Of a DNA stretch of 64,000 nt, positions 45,689 to 54,852 are shown piece by piece. How positions within the stretch are numbered: the stretch's first letter is position 1; every line of letters begins with the position of its first letter. The DNA comes from Streptomyces sp. NBC_00358. Lineage in GTDB: Bacteria > Actinomycetota > Actinomycetes > Streptomycetales > Streptomycetaceae. The DNA lies in the NCBI RefSeq assembly GCF_036099295.1, contig NZ_CP107976.1, positions 8,494,001-8,558,000 on the forward strand, in the 5' to 3' direction. The notes beneath the pieces were generated by a model. The model did no database searches. It was not told where the DNA came from and was given only the letters and a program-made list of their open reading frames with translations. The translations under genes were made by a program, and so were the position numbers.

Positions 45689-47670
45689 GCGGGGGACCCT
45701 CCGATCCGCGGTGCCGGGCCGACACTGAGCACATGTGCACCGCCCGGACCCAGGCGCACAAAGTTGGACCTGCCCCAGTTGTAGGTGTCGCCGGTGAGCT
45801 CGTCGCGCACCGGCACGCGCGCGTCCTCGCTCAGAGCGAGTCGCGGCATGTCCAAGGACACTGTCGCTTGCCGGGTGTGGTGGGGGTCCAGGTTCGCCAC
45901 GACCACCACCGTGTCGTCACCCGAACGCTTGCTGTACGCGATCACGGCATCGTGGTCGGCCCGGTGGAATCGGAGATTCCGCAGTTCGCGCAGGGCTCTG
46001 TGGTCCCGCCTGATCCGGTTCAGCCGGGTGATCAGCGGGGCGATCGTCCGGCCCTCGCGCTCGGCGGCCTCCCAGTCGCGCGGCCGCAGCCGGTACTTCT
46101 CGGAGTGCAGGTACTCCTCGCCGCCCCGCCGTGCGGGAGTGTTCTCGCACAGCTCGTACCCGGCGTACATCCCCCATGCCGGAGACAGGGTGGCGGCGAG
46201 GACGGCGCGCAGTTCGAAGGCGGGCCGGCCGCCCTGCTGGAGGAACTCGTGCAGGATGTCGGGGGTGTTGACGAAGAAGTTGGGCCGCAGGCAGGCGGCC
46301 GTCTCGCCGGACAGCTCGGTGAGGTACTCCGTCAGCTCCTGCTTGGTGTTGCGCCAGGTGAAGTAGGTGTACGACTGCTGGAAACCGACCTCGGCGAGCC
46401 GCCGTACGATCGCGGGGCGGGTGAAGGCCTCGGCGAGGAAGATGACGTCGGGGTCGGCGCCGTTGATCTCCGCGATCACCTGCTCCCAGAACACGACGGG
46501 TTTGGTGTGCGGGTTGTCGACGCGGAAGATCCGTACGCCGTGGTCCATCCAGAAGCGCAGCACCCGTACGGTCTCGCGGACCAGGCCCGGCATGTCCTGG
46601 TCGAAGGCGATCGGGTAGATGTCCTGGTACTTCTTCGGCGGGTTCTCCGCGTAGGCGATCGTGCCGTCCGGGCGGTGGTGGAACCACTCGGGGTGCTTCT
46701 CCACCCAGGGGTGGTCCGGGGAGCACTGGAGCGCGAAGTCGAGGGCGATCTCCAGGCCGAGGGAGGCGGCCCGGCGGACGAAGGCGTCGAAGTCCTCCAG
46801 GGTGCCCAGATCGGGGTGGACCGCGTCGTGGCCGCCCTCGGGGGAGCCGATGGCCCAGGGCACGCCGACGTCCTGGGGGCCGGCGGACAGGGTGTTGTCG
46901 GGGCCCTTGCGGAAGGTGGTGCCGATGGGGTGGATCGGCGGGAGGTAGACGACGTCGAAGCCCATCTCCGCGATGGCGGGCAGGCGTTCGGCGGCCGTCC
47001 GGAACGTGCCGTGCGCCGACGGACCGAGCCCGCCGTTCTCCGAGCGGGGGAAGAACTCGTACCAGGAACCGAACAACGCCCGCTCCCGCTCCACCAGCAG
47101 CGGCAACGGGAGGGACCGGGTGAGCCGTTCACGCAGCGGATGCTCCGCGAGAGCGGCCTTCACCGCCGGAGCCAGGGCCGCTGCGAGCCGGTCGCCGGGG
47201 GGCCGGGAGTCGTCGCGCAGGGCGTCGGCCGCGGCGAGCACGGTGTCCCGGCCGGCCCCTTCGGGCACTCCGGCGGCGGCTCGCTCGTGGAGCGCGGCGC
47301 CCTCCTCCAGGACGAGGCCGACATCGATCCCGGCCGGGATCTTGACCTCGGCGGCGCGCCGCCACCAGGTCACCGGGTCGCTCCACGCCTCCACCAGGTA
47401 GGTCCAGCGGCCCACGTCCGACGGAGTGACGTGCGCGCCCCAGCGGTCGCTTCCGGGAGCCAGTTCACGCATCGGCGTCCACGGGCCGGGGGTGCCGCTC
47501 GGGTCGCACAGGACGACATTGGCGCCGACCACGTCATGGCCCTCGCCGAACACGGTGGCGGTGATCTCGAAGGTCTCGCCGACCACCGCTTTGGCGGGCC
47601 GTCTGCCGCATTCGACGACCGGCCGCACATCCATGACGGGTATGCGACCGGTGTCCGTGTTCGCGTCCAT
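45685..47670 (-). CDS. glgE: Alpha-1,4-glucan:maltose-1-phosphate maltosyltransferase
   Basis: 661 residues from the ATG at 47670 (GGAGG ribosome site). The N-terminal beta domain (RPVVECGRRPAKAVVGETFEITATVFGEGHDVVGANVVL) and helical insert precede a GH13_3 barrel with GSWYEFFPRSENG, the nucleophile in FRVDNPHTKP (Asp385) and the acid/base in FLAEAFTRP (Glu414); both sit nine residues before the numbering I recall for the S. coelicolor enzyme (Asp394, Glu423). It transfers maltosyl units from maltose-1-phosphate to alpha-glucan. It is the first gene of the operon; its stop overlaps treS. Confidence 0.96.
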
Positions 47671-47749
47671 GCGTCTCGCCTCCGCGGTTCTGGGCCCGAA
47701 TCGTCGTTGCCGCGAAAGGCCCTTTCGGTGCGGTCCTCGGGACCGTCGT

Positions 47750-47962
47750 TCAGATCCGTGCCGGAACGTCCTGCAGATAGACCTCGGCGGCGTTCGCCGC
47801 CTCCCGAGCGCAGCGCTTCCCCATCAGGACGCACAGGGTGTAACCGGTGTTCTCGAAGTTCCCCCGCACCTCACGGTCGGCGGGAGTCGCGAGAAGCAGG
47901 CGTTCCCATGCCCGGTAGCGCTCCAGATGCCTGGCGACCTCGGCTTTGGCAGGCAGCAGCAT
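47750..47962 (-). CDS. Small DUF5133-like protein
   Basis: 70 residues from the ATG at 47962 (GGGAAGG ribosome site upstream); a GTG at 48052 would add 30 residues without family resemblance. The sequence MLLPAKAEVARHLERYRAWERLLLATPADREVRGNFENTGYTLCVLMGKRCAREAANAAEVYL fits the DUF5133 family of small streptomycete proteins, helical and without known function. It lies 80 bp upstream of glgE on the same strand. Confidence 0.75.
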   Translation of the reverse strand: MLLPAKAEVARHLERYRAWERLLLATPADREVRGNFENTGYTLCVLMGKRCAREAANAAEVYLQDVPARI

Positions 47963-48265
47963 CACGCTGGTCACCTTCCCGATCTCTCGACCGCGCACGG
48001 CTCGCCTGGCCGGCGAGTGAGGGCCGTACGCGAAGGGGAGCCGCTCCGTCACGGAGCGACACCCTCACTCATGGTGCCTGTACTGCGACCGAGCGTCTTG
48101 TTGGCTCTTCAACAACACGGCCGCGCGCTCGTGTTGCACGAATGGAGTAGCCCTCTCATCCTGTAGGTGACTCAGGAGCGATCAGCGCTCACGCTTCGTA
48201 CTCGGGGCTCGGTCCCGCAGGGGGCGAGGAGGAGCGAGAGCTTCGCCGGTGAGGAGCCAACGACG

Positions 48266-48781
48266 ATGAAAGCCGCAGTTCCCTGCTACTACCACCTCGA
48301 TGTGGAGCTCAGTCAGGAAAAGGTCGGACAGGTCAGGCGCATCCTGGCCGCGCACCTCCGGTACTGGAACCTGGAGAATCTCGTCGAGTCCGTCTGCCAC
48401 TGCGCGGAAGCACTGCTCCGCACGATCGAGCAGCACGCCGCGGACAAGAACACGACGATCGAGATGTGGTGGAACGGCCAGCACCTCATCGCCGCCGTCT
48501 CGGACAACAGCCAGGACATCCGCCCGCACAAGGCGCCGCAGGGATGTCTCGCCCAGATCGCCGCCCTGAGCGACGGCTGGGGCTGCTGTGCCACGGACGT
48601 CGGCGGGAAGATCATCTGGTTCTCGTGGCGGGCCCGCGCCGCCGAACACGCCCCGCTGGACCCGCCCGTGCCCGCGCCCAGCCTGCGCGAGGCGCGCCCG
48701 ACACCTCGGTACGCGGTGCTGCCGGAACCCGTACTGGCCGCCGCCCGCGAGGAGTTCGAGTCGGTCGCCGCCCGCGGGTGA
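48266..48781 (+). CDS. RsbW-like ATPase-domain protein with degenerate N box
   Basis: 171 residues from the ATG at 48266 (GAGGAG ribosome site 9 nt upstream). The fold matches small histidine-kinase-like ATPase (HATPase_c_2) proteins of Streptomyces: QVRRILAAHLRYWNLENLVESVCHCAEALLRTIEQH, IEMWWNGQHLIAAVSDNSQDIRP, and DGWGCCATDVGGKIIWFSW. The N box that normally reads ELxTNA is VCHCAEALL here, so ATP binding may be weak or absent. Members act as anti-sigma factors or unknown regulators. A Pro/Arg-rich tail follows. It is divergent from the DUF5133/glgE side. Confidence 0.75.
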   Translation: MKAAVPCYYHLDVELSQEKVGQVRRILAAHLRYWNLENLVESVCHCAEALLRTIEQHAADKNTTIEMWWNGQHLIAAVSDNSQDIRPHKAPQGCLAQIAALSDGWGCCATDVGGKIIWFSWRARAAEHAPLDPPVPAPSLREARPTPRYAVLPEPVLAAAREEFESVAARG

Positions 48782-49097
48782 TCCGGCGGGACGTCCGGGC
48801 CGTGAACCTCGTACGGTGATCATGCGGGCGGCCGGAACGGCGCCCCTGCCGCCGGTCGCGGCCCGCGAAGGCGAAGGAACCATCTTCGCCCGCTTCACCC
48901 AAGTCGCCGAGCGCGTCGATCCCCTGCCGATCGACGCGCTCGGCGACGTCCGGCCCCGGGTCGCCGGGCTGGGTCGGTGCCACGGGGGTAGGCTGGTGAC
49001 GAATCGGGATTTGAACGGGCACATCGGACCCATCGGCGGGGGCCGGTCCAGGCCCGTGCGGCGGGATCTGGGGCGGTCCCCAGATACGGGGATGCAC
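48782..49097. other. 316-bp gap with no recognised gene
   Basis: An open frame runs through from the flavin oxidase gene but lacks a ribosome site and any family resemblance. A TAGGCT box lies near 48991-48996 and could be the -10 element of the oxidase promoter. Confidence 0.4.
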
Positions 49098-50495
49098 ATG
49101 TCCATCACACCGGTACAAGCGGCGCGCCAGGAACTCTCCGGATTCAAAGGGCAGTTGATCGGCCCGGAGGACTCCGGATACGACGAGGCCCGCGCCGTCT
49201 ACAACGCGATGATCGACCGGCGGCCCGCCTTGGTGGCGCGGTGCACCGACCCGGACGACGTCGCCCTGGTCATCGGCTTCGCCCGCGACCACGCCCTCCC
49301 GCTCGCGGTGCGCGGCGGCGGCCACCACGGAGCGGGCCTGAGCACCTGCGACGACGGGGTGGTCCTCGACCTCTCCCCGCTCAAGGACGTCGAGGTCGAT
49401 CCGGCCGCCCGCACGGTACGTGTCGGCGGCGGCTGCGTCTGGGGCGAGGTCGACCGCGCCACCAACGAGCACGGTCTGGCCACACCGAGCGGCATCATCT
49501 CCACCACGGGCGTCGGCGGCATCACGCTCGGCGGCGGCCTCGGACACCTCACCCGCAGGTTCGGGCTGACCATCGACAACCTGCTGGAGGCCGATCTGGT
49601 CCTGGCGAACGGCGAGCGCGTGCGGGCGAGCGCCGACGAGAACCCCGGCCTCTACTGGGCCATCCGTGGAGGCGGCGGCAACTTCGGCGTCGTCACCTCC
49701 TTCCTGTTCCGGCTGCACGAGGTGAACACGGTCGTCGCGGGCCCCACCTTCTGGCCCGTCGAACTCGGCGCCGAAGTCCTCGCCGCCTACCGCGACTTCA
49801 TTCCGAACGCGCCCCGCGAACTGGGTGGCTTCTTCCTGTTCGGCTCGGTCCCGCCCGGTCCGCCGTTCCCGGAGGACCTGCACCTGAAGAAGGTCTGCGG
49901 TGTGGTGTGGTGCCGCGTCGGCGACGACACCGACGCGGCGGCCCGGGACATGGCACCGCTGCTCGACGCCCTGCCCGCGCCCCTGCTGCACGGCCCCGCG
50001 CCGATGCCGCACCCCGCGATCCAGTCCGCCTTCGACGGCGTCTACCCGCCCGGCGACCAGTGGTACTGGCGCGCCGACTTCGTCGACGAGATCCCCGCCG
50101 AGGCCGTCGAGCTGCACGCCAGGTTCGGTGCCGAGGCGCCGACCTGGAAGTCGACGATGCACCTCTACCCCATCGACGGCGCCGTCCACGACCACGCCCC
50201 GACGGACACCGCCTGGAGCTACCGCGACGCCGGCTGGGCCTCCGTCTTCGTCGGAGTGGACCCCGACCCGGCCAAGGCCGACGCCGTCCGGCAGTGGAGC
50301 GTCGACTACTCCGAGGCGCTCCACCCGTACTCGGCGGGCGGCGCGTACGTCAACATGATGATGGACGAGGGCCAGGAGCGCGTACGGGCCAGCTATCGCG
50401 ACAACTACGGGCGGCTGGCCCGCGTGAAGGCCGAGTTCGACCCGGGCAACCTGTTCCGCCTCAACCAGAACATCGAGCCGGCGACGTCCGACTGA
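49098..50495 (+). CDS. BBE-type FAD-linked oxidoreductase
   Basis: 465 residues from the ATG at 49098 (GGGG six nt upstream); the ATG at 49092 is also in frame. A PCMH-type FAD domain (PALVARCTDPDDVALVIGFARDHALPLAVRGGGHHGAG) has the His expected to bind FAD through the 8-alpha position. The second (cysteine) attachment site of bicovalent enzymes is absent: TTGVGGITLGGGLGHL has no Cys. The C-terminus holds the berberine-bridge domain (YVNMMMDEGQERVRASYRDNYGRLARVKAEFDPGNLFRLNQNI). Members oxidise sugars or secondary metabolites with oxygen. The substrate is unknown. Confidence 0.88.
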   Translation: MSITPVQAARQELSGFKGQLIGPEDSGYDEARAVYNAMIDRRPALVARCTDPDDVALVIGFARDHALPLAVRGGGHHGAGLSTCDDGVVLDLSPLKDVEVDPAARTVRVGGGCVWGEVDRATNEHGLATPSGIISTTGVGGITLGGGLGHLTRRFGLTIDNLLEADLVLANGERVRASADENPGLYWAIRGGGGNFGVVTSFLFRLHEVNTVVAGPTFWPVELGAEVLAAYRDFIPNAPRELGGFFLFGSVPPGPPFPEDLHLKKVCGVVWCRVGDDTDAAARDMAPLLDALPAPLLHGPAPMPHPAIQSAFDGVYPPGDQWYWRADFVDEIPAEAVELHARFGAEAPTWKSTMHLYPIDGAVHDHAPTDTAWSYRDAGWASVFVGVDPDPAKADAVRQWSVDYSEALHPYSAGGAYVNMMMDEGQERVRASYRDNYGRLARVKAEFDPGNLFRLNQNIEPATSD

Positions 50496-50522
50496 CGACA
50501 TGTACGGGTCGGCCGGGTCCGC

Positions 50523-51332
50523 TCACGGCTTGCGGGCCACGCCTCCGTGGACGTCCGTGGGCTCGGGCGAAGTCCCGGGCTCCGGGCGCCACAGGGGGCA
50601 GGACACGATGCCGGGCTCGACCGGTTCCAGGCCCTCGTAGTACGCGCCGATCTGCTCGGGGCTGCGCAGCACGTACGGGATCGCGCCCGTGTCGTCGTAC
50701 CCCTGCTGGGCCTCCTTGAGCGCCGCGTCGGTGTCCGTGCTGTCGTAGTGCACGAAGCAGCTGCCGGAGGGCAGCGCCGCCTGCAATCGGCGGACGATCG
50801 ACCTGGCCTCCTCGTAGTCCTGGACGTGGCCGAGGATGCCCATCAGCAGCAGGGCGACGGGCCGTGAGAAGTCGAGGACCGAGGACGCCGCCTCGATGAT
50901 CTTCTCGGGCTCGTGCAGATCCGCGTCGATGTAGTCGGTGACACCCTCGGTCGTGCTCGTCAGCAACGCCTGGGCGTGGCGCAGCACCAGCGGGTCGTTG
51001 TCCACGTAGACGATGCGGGACTCCGGTGCCACGCGCTGGGCGACCTGGTGGGTGTTGTCGTACGTCGGCAGACCGGTGCCGATGTCGAGGAACTGGCGGA
51101 TGCCGAGCTCACCGGCCACGAAGGTGACGGTGCGGATCAGGAAGCCTCGGGAGGCACGGGCCATGGTCTCGATGTTCGGGGCGACTTCGCGGTACGCGTC
51201 GCCGGCCACCCGGTCCACCTCGTAGTTGTCCTTCCCGCCCATCCAGTAGTTCCAGATGCGAGCCGAGTGCGGCACCGTGGTGTCGATCCTGGACAGCGCG
51301 TCCTGGTCGGGGGCGGGCCGGCTGTCTGCCAT
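50523..51332 (-). CDS. DUF574-type SAM-dependent methyltransferase
   Basis: 269 residues from the ATG at 51332 (AGGAGAT ribosome site). The N-terminal RIDTTVPHSARIWNYWMGGKDNYEVDR and FLDIGTGLPTYDNTHQVAQRVAPESRIVYVDNDPLV are typical of the S-adenosyl methyltransferase family PF04672, very abundant in Streptomyces and of unknown substrate. It is last in a four-gene minus-strand operon: XRE regulator, DUF397, P-loop-like protein and this gene, with gaps of 3, 137 and 37 bp. Confidence 0.9.
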   Translation of the reverse strand: MADSRPAPDQDALSRIDTTVPHSARIWNYWMGGKDNYEVDRVAGDAYREVAPNIETMARASRGFLIRTVTFVAGELGIRQFLDIGTGLPTYDNTHQVAQRVAPESRIVYVDNDPLVLRHAQALLTSTTEGVTDYIDADLHEPEKIIEAASSVLDFSRPVALLLMGILGHVQDYEEARSIVRRLQAALPSGSCFVHYDSTDTDAALKEAQQGYDDTGAIPYVLRSPEQIGAYYEGLEPVEPGIVSCPLWRPEPGTSPEPTDVHGGVARKP

Positions 51333-51369
51333 GGGAGGATCTCCTGCCGTGCGTCACTCGGTCGGTTCT

Positions 51370-51867
51370 CTAACCTATCGTCAACATACGTACACAAAAG
51401 CCGAGTTGATGCATTCCGTGGATGGGGACGGGAGCCGTCCGGGCCACTTGTCCGGTGTCGAGGGTGATCACGGGGACATGCTGGGCCAGCGTGCGCAGCA
51501 CCCGCTCGTAGGCGCCGGCCGCCTCGGTGTCGCCCGTCTCGCCCGTCAAGTGGACCAGCGCGCCGTCGCGTTCGGCCACCGCCTCGGCGAAGTCGAGGGC
51601 CTGGATCCAGGTCACCCGGGAGCGCCCGCGGCGCAGCGGTCCGTAGACGAGCTCGTGGACGAGACCGCCGTCGACCGCCAACCGGCCCGGCGCGGACAGG
51701 AGTTCGCGGTACGGCTGGGTGGGGTCCACATGATGGAGGTGCCCGTGCAACGGGCGGATCATGAATTGGTGGCGGGCCAGCTCGGCGAGCAGGGCGCGGC
51801 GGTCCAGGCCGTCGGGTCCCTCGACGACCAGGGTCCGGCACCGCGTGAGGGACTGGTGGAGGATCAT
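51370..51867 (-). CDS. Degenerate P-loop (thymidylate-kinase-like) protein
   Basis: 165 residues from the ATG at 51867, with GGAG 11-12 nt upstream. The start CRTLVVEGPDGLDRRALLAELARHQF resembles thymidylate kinases (EGxDGxGKST), but the GK(S/T) of the Walker A motif is replaced by DRR, so nucleotide phosphoryl transfer is doubtful. The rest (VDGGLVHELVYGPLRRGRSRVTWIQALDFAEAVAERDGALVHLTGETGDTEAAGAYERVLRTLAQHVPVITLD) follows a kinase-like alpha/beta pattern. It sits in the XRE-DUF397-DUF574 operon. No specific function can be given. Confidence 0.7.
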   Translation of the reverse strand: MILHQSLTRCRTLVVEGPDGLDRRALLAELARHQFMIRPLHGHLHHVDPTQPYRELLSAPGRLAVDGGLVHELVYGPLRRGRSRVTWIQALDFAEAVAERDGALVHLTGETGDTEAAGAYERVLRTLAQHVPVITLDTGQVARTAPVPIHGMHQLGFCVRMLTIG

Positions 51868-52004
51868 GCCCGTACCCACTCCCTCCGGGACGACCGGATG
51901 CACCAGTGTGGGGGGACAACCCGCACGGCGGGAGTGCGCGTGCGGGTTGTCCGGTTGCGGGGGCGTAGTGGCGGCCTCGCGGGAGCCGCGGGCGCGGGAT
52001 CCGG

Positions 52005-52241
52005 TCAGGCCACCAGGAAGTCGGCCTGTCCGGACTTGGCGCCCTCGATGAACGCGAGCATCTCGTCGCGGGAGCAGATCAGTGCGGGCCCCTCGGGATC
52101 CCGCGACTGGCGCAGGGCGACGCTCCCGTCGGGAAGCCGCTTGGCCTCGACGCAACTTCCGCCGTTGGTACCGCTCCAGGGCTTGTGCCAGCCCTCGGTT
52201 CCCAGCTCGGCCGCGGACATGCCGTTGTGCACGGATCCCAT
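52005..52241 (-). CDS. DUF397 protein
   Basis: 78 residues from the ATG at 52241, with AAGGAG ribosome site inside the end of the upstream gene (3-bp gap). The core WHKPWSGTNGGSCVEAKRLPDGSVALRQSRDPEGPALICSRDEMLAFIEGAKSGQAD is a standard DUF397 domain. DUF397 proteins partner XRE regulators of the WhiJ/Scr1 kind; the small protein is thought to modulate the regulator. Pairing with the preceding XRE gene is direct here. Confidence 0.93.
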   Translation of the reverse strand: MGSVHNGMSAAELGTEGWHKPWSGTNGGSCVEAKRLPDGSVALRQSRDPEGPALICSRDEMLAFIEGAKSGQADFLVA

Positions 52242-52244
52242 GGA

Positions 52245-53111
52245 TCACAACTCCTTACGCAGTTCGCCCAGGATGGCCCTGGTCCGAGCGACCGGCTCCG
52301 CCTGTACGGACATCCGGTCCAGTACTTCGAGGTAGCTGACGACGTCGTCGGGCCGGTCGACGTAGACCGCCCCGACCAGGCTCTCCGTGTAGACGATGTC
52401 GGGGAGTTCGGAGAAGCCGAAGCGGAAGTGGTGGAACGGGCCGAACGCGCCCGGATGCGCGCCCACGCCGAAGCGCATGATCTGGATCCGGACCTTCGGC
52501 ATCTCCAGGACCTCGGCCAGCCGGTCGAACTGGGCCCGCATCACCTCGGGGCCGCCCACCGGGCGGCGCAGCACCGTCTCGTCCAGGATCGCCCAGACGG
52601 CCGGGGCCTCCGGCTTGGCGATGAGATCCTGGCGCTTCATCCGCAGGGCGACGCGACGGGCGATGTCCTGCTTCGACTCGTTCGGGAAGCCGACACGCAT
52701 CAGCGCGGTGGCATAGTCGCGGGTCTGCAACAGGCCCGGAACGTAGTGGGGTTCGTAGAGGCGGATGACGCTGGCTTCGCTCTCCAGACTCACGTACGCG
52801 CTGAACCAGTCCGGCAGGACATCGCGGTACTTGTACCACCAGCCCGGCTGGTTGGCCTCCCGGGCCAGGGCGACGAAGTCGTCGACCTCCGCCGCCGGAA
52901 CCCCGTAGGTGCGGAGCAACTCCCGCACATACGGGATGCGGAGCCCGACCTCGGCCTTCTCGATCCTGCGGACCGTGAGGGCCGTCACCTCAAGAGCGCG
53001 TGCCGCCTCCTCGAAGGAGACCCCCGCCTGTTCGCGCAGTTGCCTCAGCCGCTTGCCGAGAACCATGCGCAGGACGGTCGGCGCGCTGCCGCCGGAGCGG
53101 TTCTCGCTCAC
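52245..53111 (-). CDS. XRE-family regulator with DUF5753 domain (WhiJ-like)
   Basis: 288 residues from the GTG at 53111 (GGGAGGTAGGA ribosome site). N-terminal helix-turn-helix (LGKRLRQLREQAGVSFEEAARALEVTALTVRRIEKAEVGLRIPYVRELLRTYG, residues 18-70) and a C-terminal DUF5753 domain (FSAYVSLESEASVIRLYEPHYVPGLLQTRDYATALM, RQDLIAKPEAPAVWAILDETVLRRPVGG). Such regulators pair with DUF397 proteins and influence development and antibiotic production. It is divergent from an NsdA-like regulator, with a 21-bp palindrome between them that may be its operator. Confidence 0.92.
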   Translation of the reverse strand: MSENRSGGSAPTVLRMVLGKRLRQLREQAGVSFEEAARALEVTALTVRRIEKAEVGLRIPYVRELLRTYGVPAAEVDDFVALAREANQPGWWYKYRDVLPDWFSAYVSLESEASVIRLYEPHYVPGLLQTRDYATALMRVGFPNESKQDIARRVALRMKRQDLIAKPEAPAVWAILDETVLRRPVGGPEVMRAQFDRLAEVLEMPKVRIQIMRFGVGAHPGAFGPFHHFRFGFSELPDIVYTESLVGAVYVDRPDDVVSYLEVLDRMSVQAEPVARTRAILGELRKEL

Positions 53112-53187
53112 GTCCTACCTCCCGGGAACGGCCGTCTCAGCGTGCAGTGTGCCACGCGCCCGATGACAGTGACAGAGCGGTGCGGAT

Positions 53188-53208
53188 CGTTCTGAAATTA
53201 TCAGAACG
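53188..53208. promoter_or_regulatory. Palindrome in the divergent XRE / NsdA-like region
   Basis: CGTTCTGA, five bases AATTA, TCAGAACG: perfect 8-bp arms around an AT centre, unusual in this GC-rich DNA. It ends 4 bp before the -35 box of the NsdA-like gene promoter and lies 77 bp upstream of the XRE start. Confidence 0.72.
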
Positions 53209-53212
53209 CCGG

Positions 53213-53242
53213 TTGCACAGGCAGTGCGCGGGCCACCATAGT
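53213..53242 (+). promoter_or_regulatory. Candidate promoter of the NsdA-like gene
   Basis: TTGCAC (53213-53218), an 18-bp spacer and CATAGT (53237-53242). Transcription would start near 53249, leaving about a 118-nt leader before the ATG at 53367. Confidence 0.5.
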
Positions 53243-53366
53243 GATCGAGTGACCTGTCGCACATTCGGCGACGATCACGCTCAACTGCGCTCGTTCGCAC
53301 GGGAATTGAAGTCTCGGCAGATAGAGGTCAGGGCGCAGCCGCACGTGGATGTGAGGCGATTCGGGG

Positions 53367-54779
53367 ATGGCCACCGTGACCGACGGACAGGCGAGGAACG
53401 CCGGCAGGAGCACCACCGGGGGCAATCGGGTGCTGGGCGCCGCACTCAAGGAGGCCGGCTGCTCCTATGCCTCGCTGGCCCTGCGGGTCAATGAACTCGG
53501 ACGCCGCCAGGGCGCGGACTCCCACTACGACAAGGCGTCGGTCACCCGCTGGCTCCAGGGCCAGCAACCGCGGGGCACCACACCGGAGTTGATCGCCACC
53601 GTCCTGTCCGAGCGGCTCGGCCGCGCGCTGTCTCCCGCGGAACTCGGATTTCACTCCGATCCCCAGCGCCCGGTCGCGAGCAGAGCGCTCGTCTACGGCG
53701 AGGACGTGGCGGAGACCCTGCACACGCTGGCGGAACTGGGCTCCACCGACATCTCCCGGCGCAGCCTTCTCGGCGCGGTCCCGTTCGTGGCCGCCGCTCT
53801 GACGAACCCTCAACGCGAGTGGCTGCTCTGGCTGTTGGAGCACCAGGACACGGTGGCCCCGACGCTGTCCGTGAGCGGCGGACCGGTCGAGCAGGTGCAC
53901 GCGATGATCGCCGTGTTCGACCAGATGGACAACCACTACGGTGGCGGCGGGGTCCGCACCAGCATCGTGCACTATCTGTCCACCGAGGTCGTCCCCATGC
54001 TGCAGCAGCGCGGCACACCGCTCCGGCAGCGCGGCCAGTTGTACGCGGGCGCCGCCCGCCTCGCCGCGATGGCCGGCTGGAGCTCGTACGACGCGGGGGA
54101 GTACGGCCTCGCCCAGCGCTATATGACCCAGGGGCTGCGCCTGTGTGCCGAGGGCCGTGACCGGGTGCTGGGCGGCCAGATCCTGGCGGGGCTCTCCCAC
54201 CTCGCCACCAGCCTCGGCCGCCCGGACGAGGGCGTGGCGCTCGCCCGCGCCGGAATCGTCACGGCCCAGGGGGCGGGCAGCCCGCTCGGGCTCATGCGGC
54301 TGTACGCCATGTCGGCGCGCGGACAAGCCGCGCAGGGCCGGACCGCCGACGCCTCCGAGGCGCTGCGGCTGGCGGAGCGGCAACTGGAGGCGAGCAAGGG
54401 GGCCGAGCAGGAGTCCGTGTGGGTCCGCTACCTGGACCATCACTACCTCCAGGCCGAGTCCGCCCTGTGCTTCCGCGACCTCGGGCTCGCCCGGCAGGCC
54501 GAGCGCACGGCGAGCGAGTCGCTCGGCTCGGGCGCCGACCGGCGCAGGCGCCAGGCCATCAGCCGCTCCGTCCTGGCGACCGCGCACCTCCAGCAGGACC
54601 GCCTGGACGAGGCGGTCGGCACCGCGACGCTGGCACTGGAGACCCTCGGCGCGGTCCACAGCGAACGCTCCGTCCAGGCCCTGCGCGACTTCCGCAGACG
54701 CCTCGAACCCCGCCGCGGCGAGCCCGTGGTGCAGGAGTTCGACCGCCGCTCCCGCGGTGTCCTCGGGGCCGCGGCGTGA
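53367..54779 (+). CDS. NsdA-like TPR-type regulator
   Basis: 470 residues (ATG at 53367). The first 95 residues (RVLGAALKEAGCSYASLALRVNELGRRQGADSHYDKASVTRWLQGQQPRGTTPELIATVLSERLGRALSPAELGF) form a divergent helix-turn-helix like that of NsdA, a negative regulator of antibiotic production and sporulation in S. coelicolor. The rest is a helical TPR-like array (AARLAAMAGWSSYDAGEYGLAQRYMTQGLRLC, ILAGLSHLATSLGRPDEGVALARAGIVTAQ, SVLATAHLQQDRLDEAVGTATLALETLG). It is divergent from the XRE/DUF397 operon. A GC hairpin (CCCGGCCGCGGGCCGGG, 54794-54810) follows the stop. Confidence 0.82.
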   Translation: MATVTDGQARNAGRSTTGGNRVLGAALKEAGCSYASLALRVNELGRRQGADSHYDKASVTRWLQGQQPRGTTPELIATVLSERLGRALSPAELGFHSDPQRPVASRALVYGEDVAETLHTLAELGSTDISRRSLLGAVPFVAAALTNPQREWLLWLLEHQDTVAPTLSVSGGPVEQVHAMIAVFDQMDNHYGGGGVRTSIVHYLSTEVVPMLQQRGTPLRQRGQLYAGAARLAAMAGWSSYDAGEYGLAQRYMTQGLRLCAEGRDRVLGGQILAGLSHLATSLGRPDEGVALARAGIVTAQGAGSPLGLMRLYAMSARGQAAQGRTADASEALRLAERQLEASKGAEQESVWVRYLDHHYLQAESALCFRDLGLARQAERTASESLGSGADRRRRQAISRSVLATAHLQQDRLDEAVGTATLALETLGAVHSERSVQALRDFRRRLEPRRGEPVVQEFDRRSRGVLGAAA

Positions 54780-54852
54780 GCGGCGCGCCTCCCGGCCGCG
54801 GGCCGGGCACGGTGTCATGACCACCAGCGGCGCCGCCGAACCACCGCGGGGC

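Noticed and set aside
45733..48150. An 805-codon plus-strand frame opposite glgE
   Set aside because: glgE on the minus strand has all catalytic motifs; the plus frame has no start signal or known domain.
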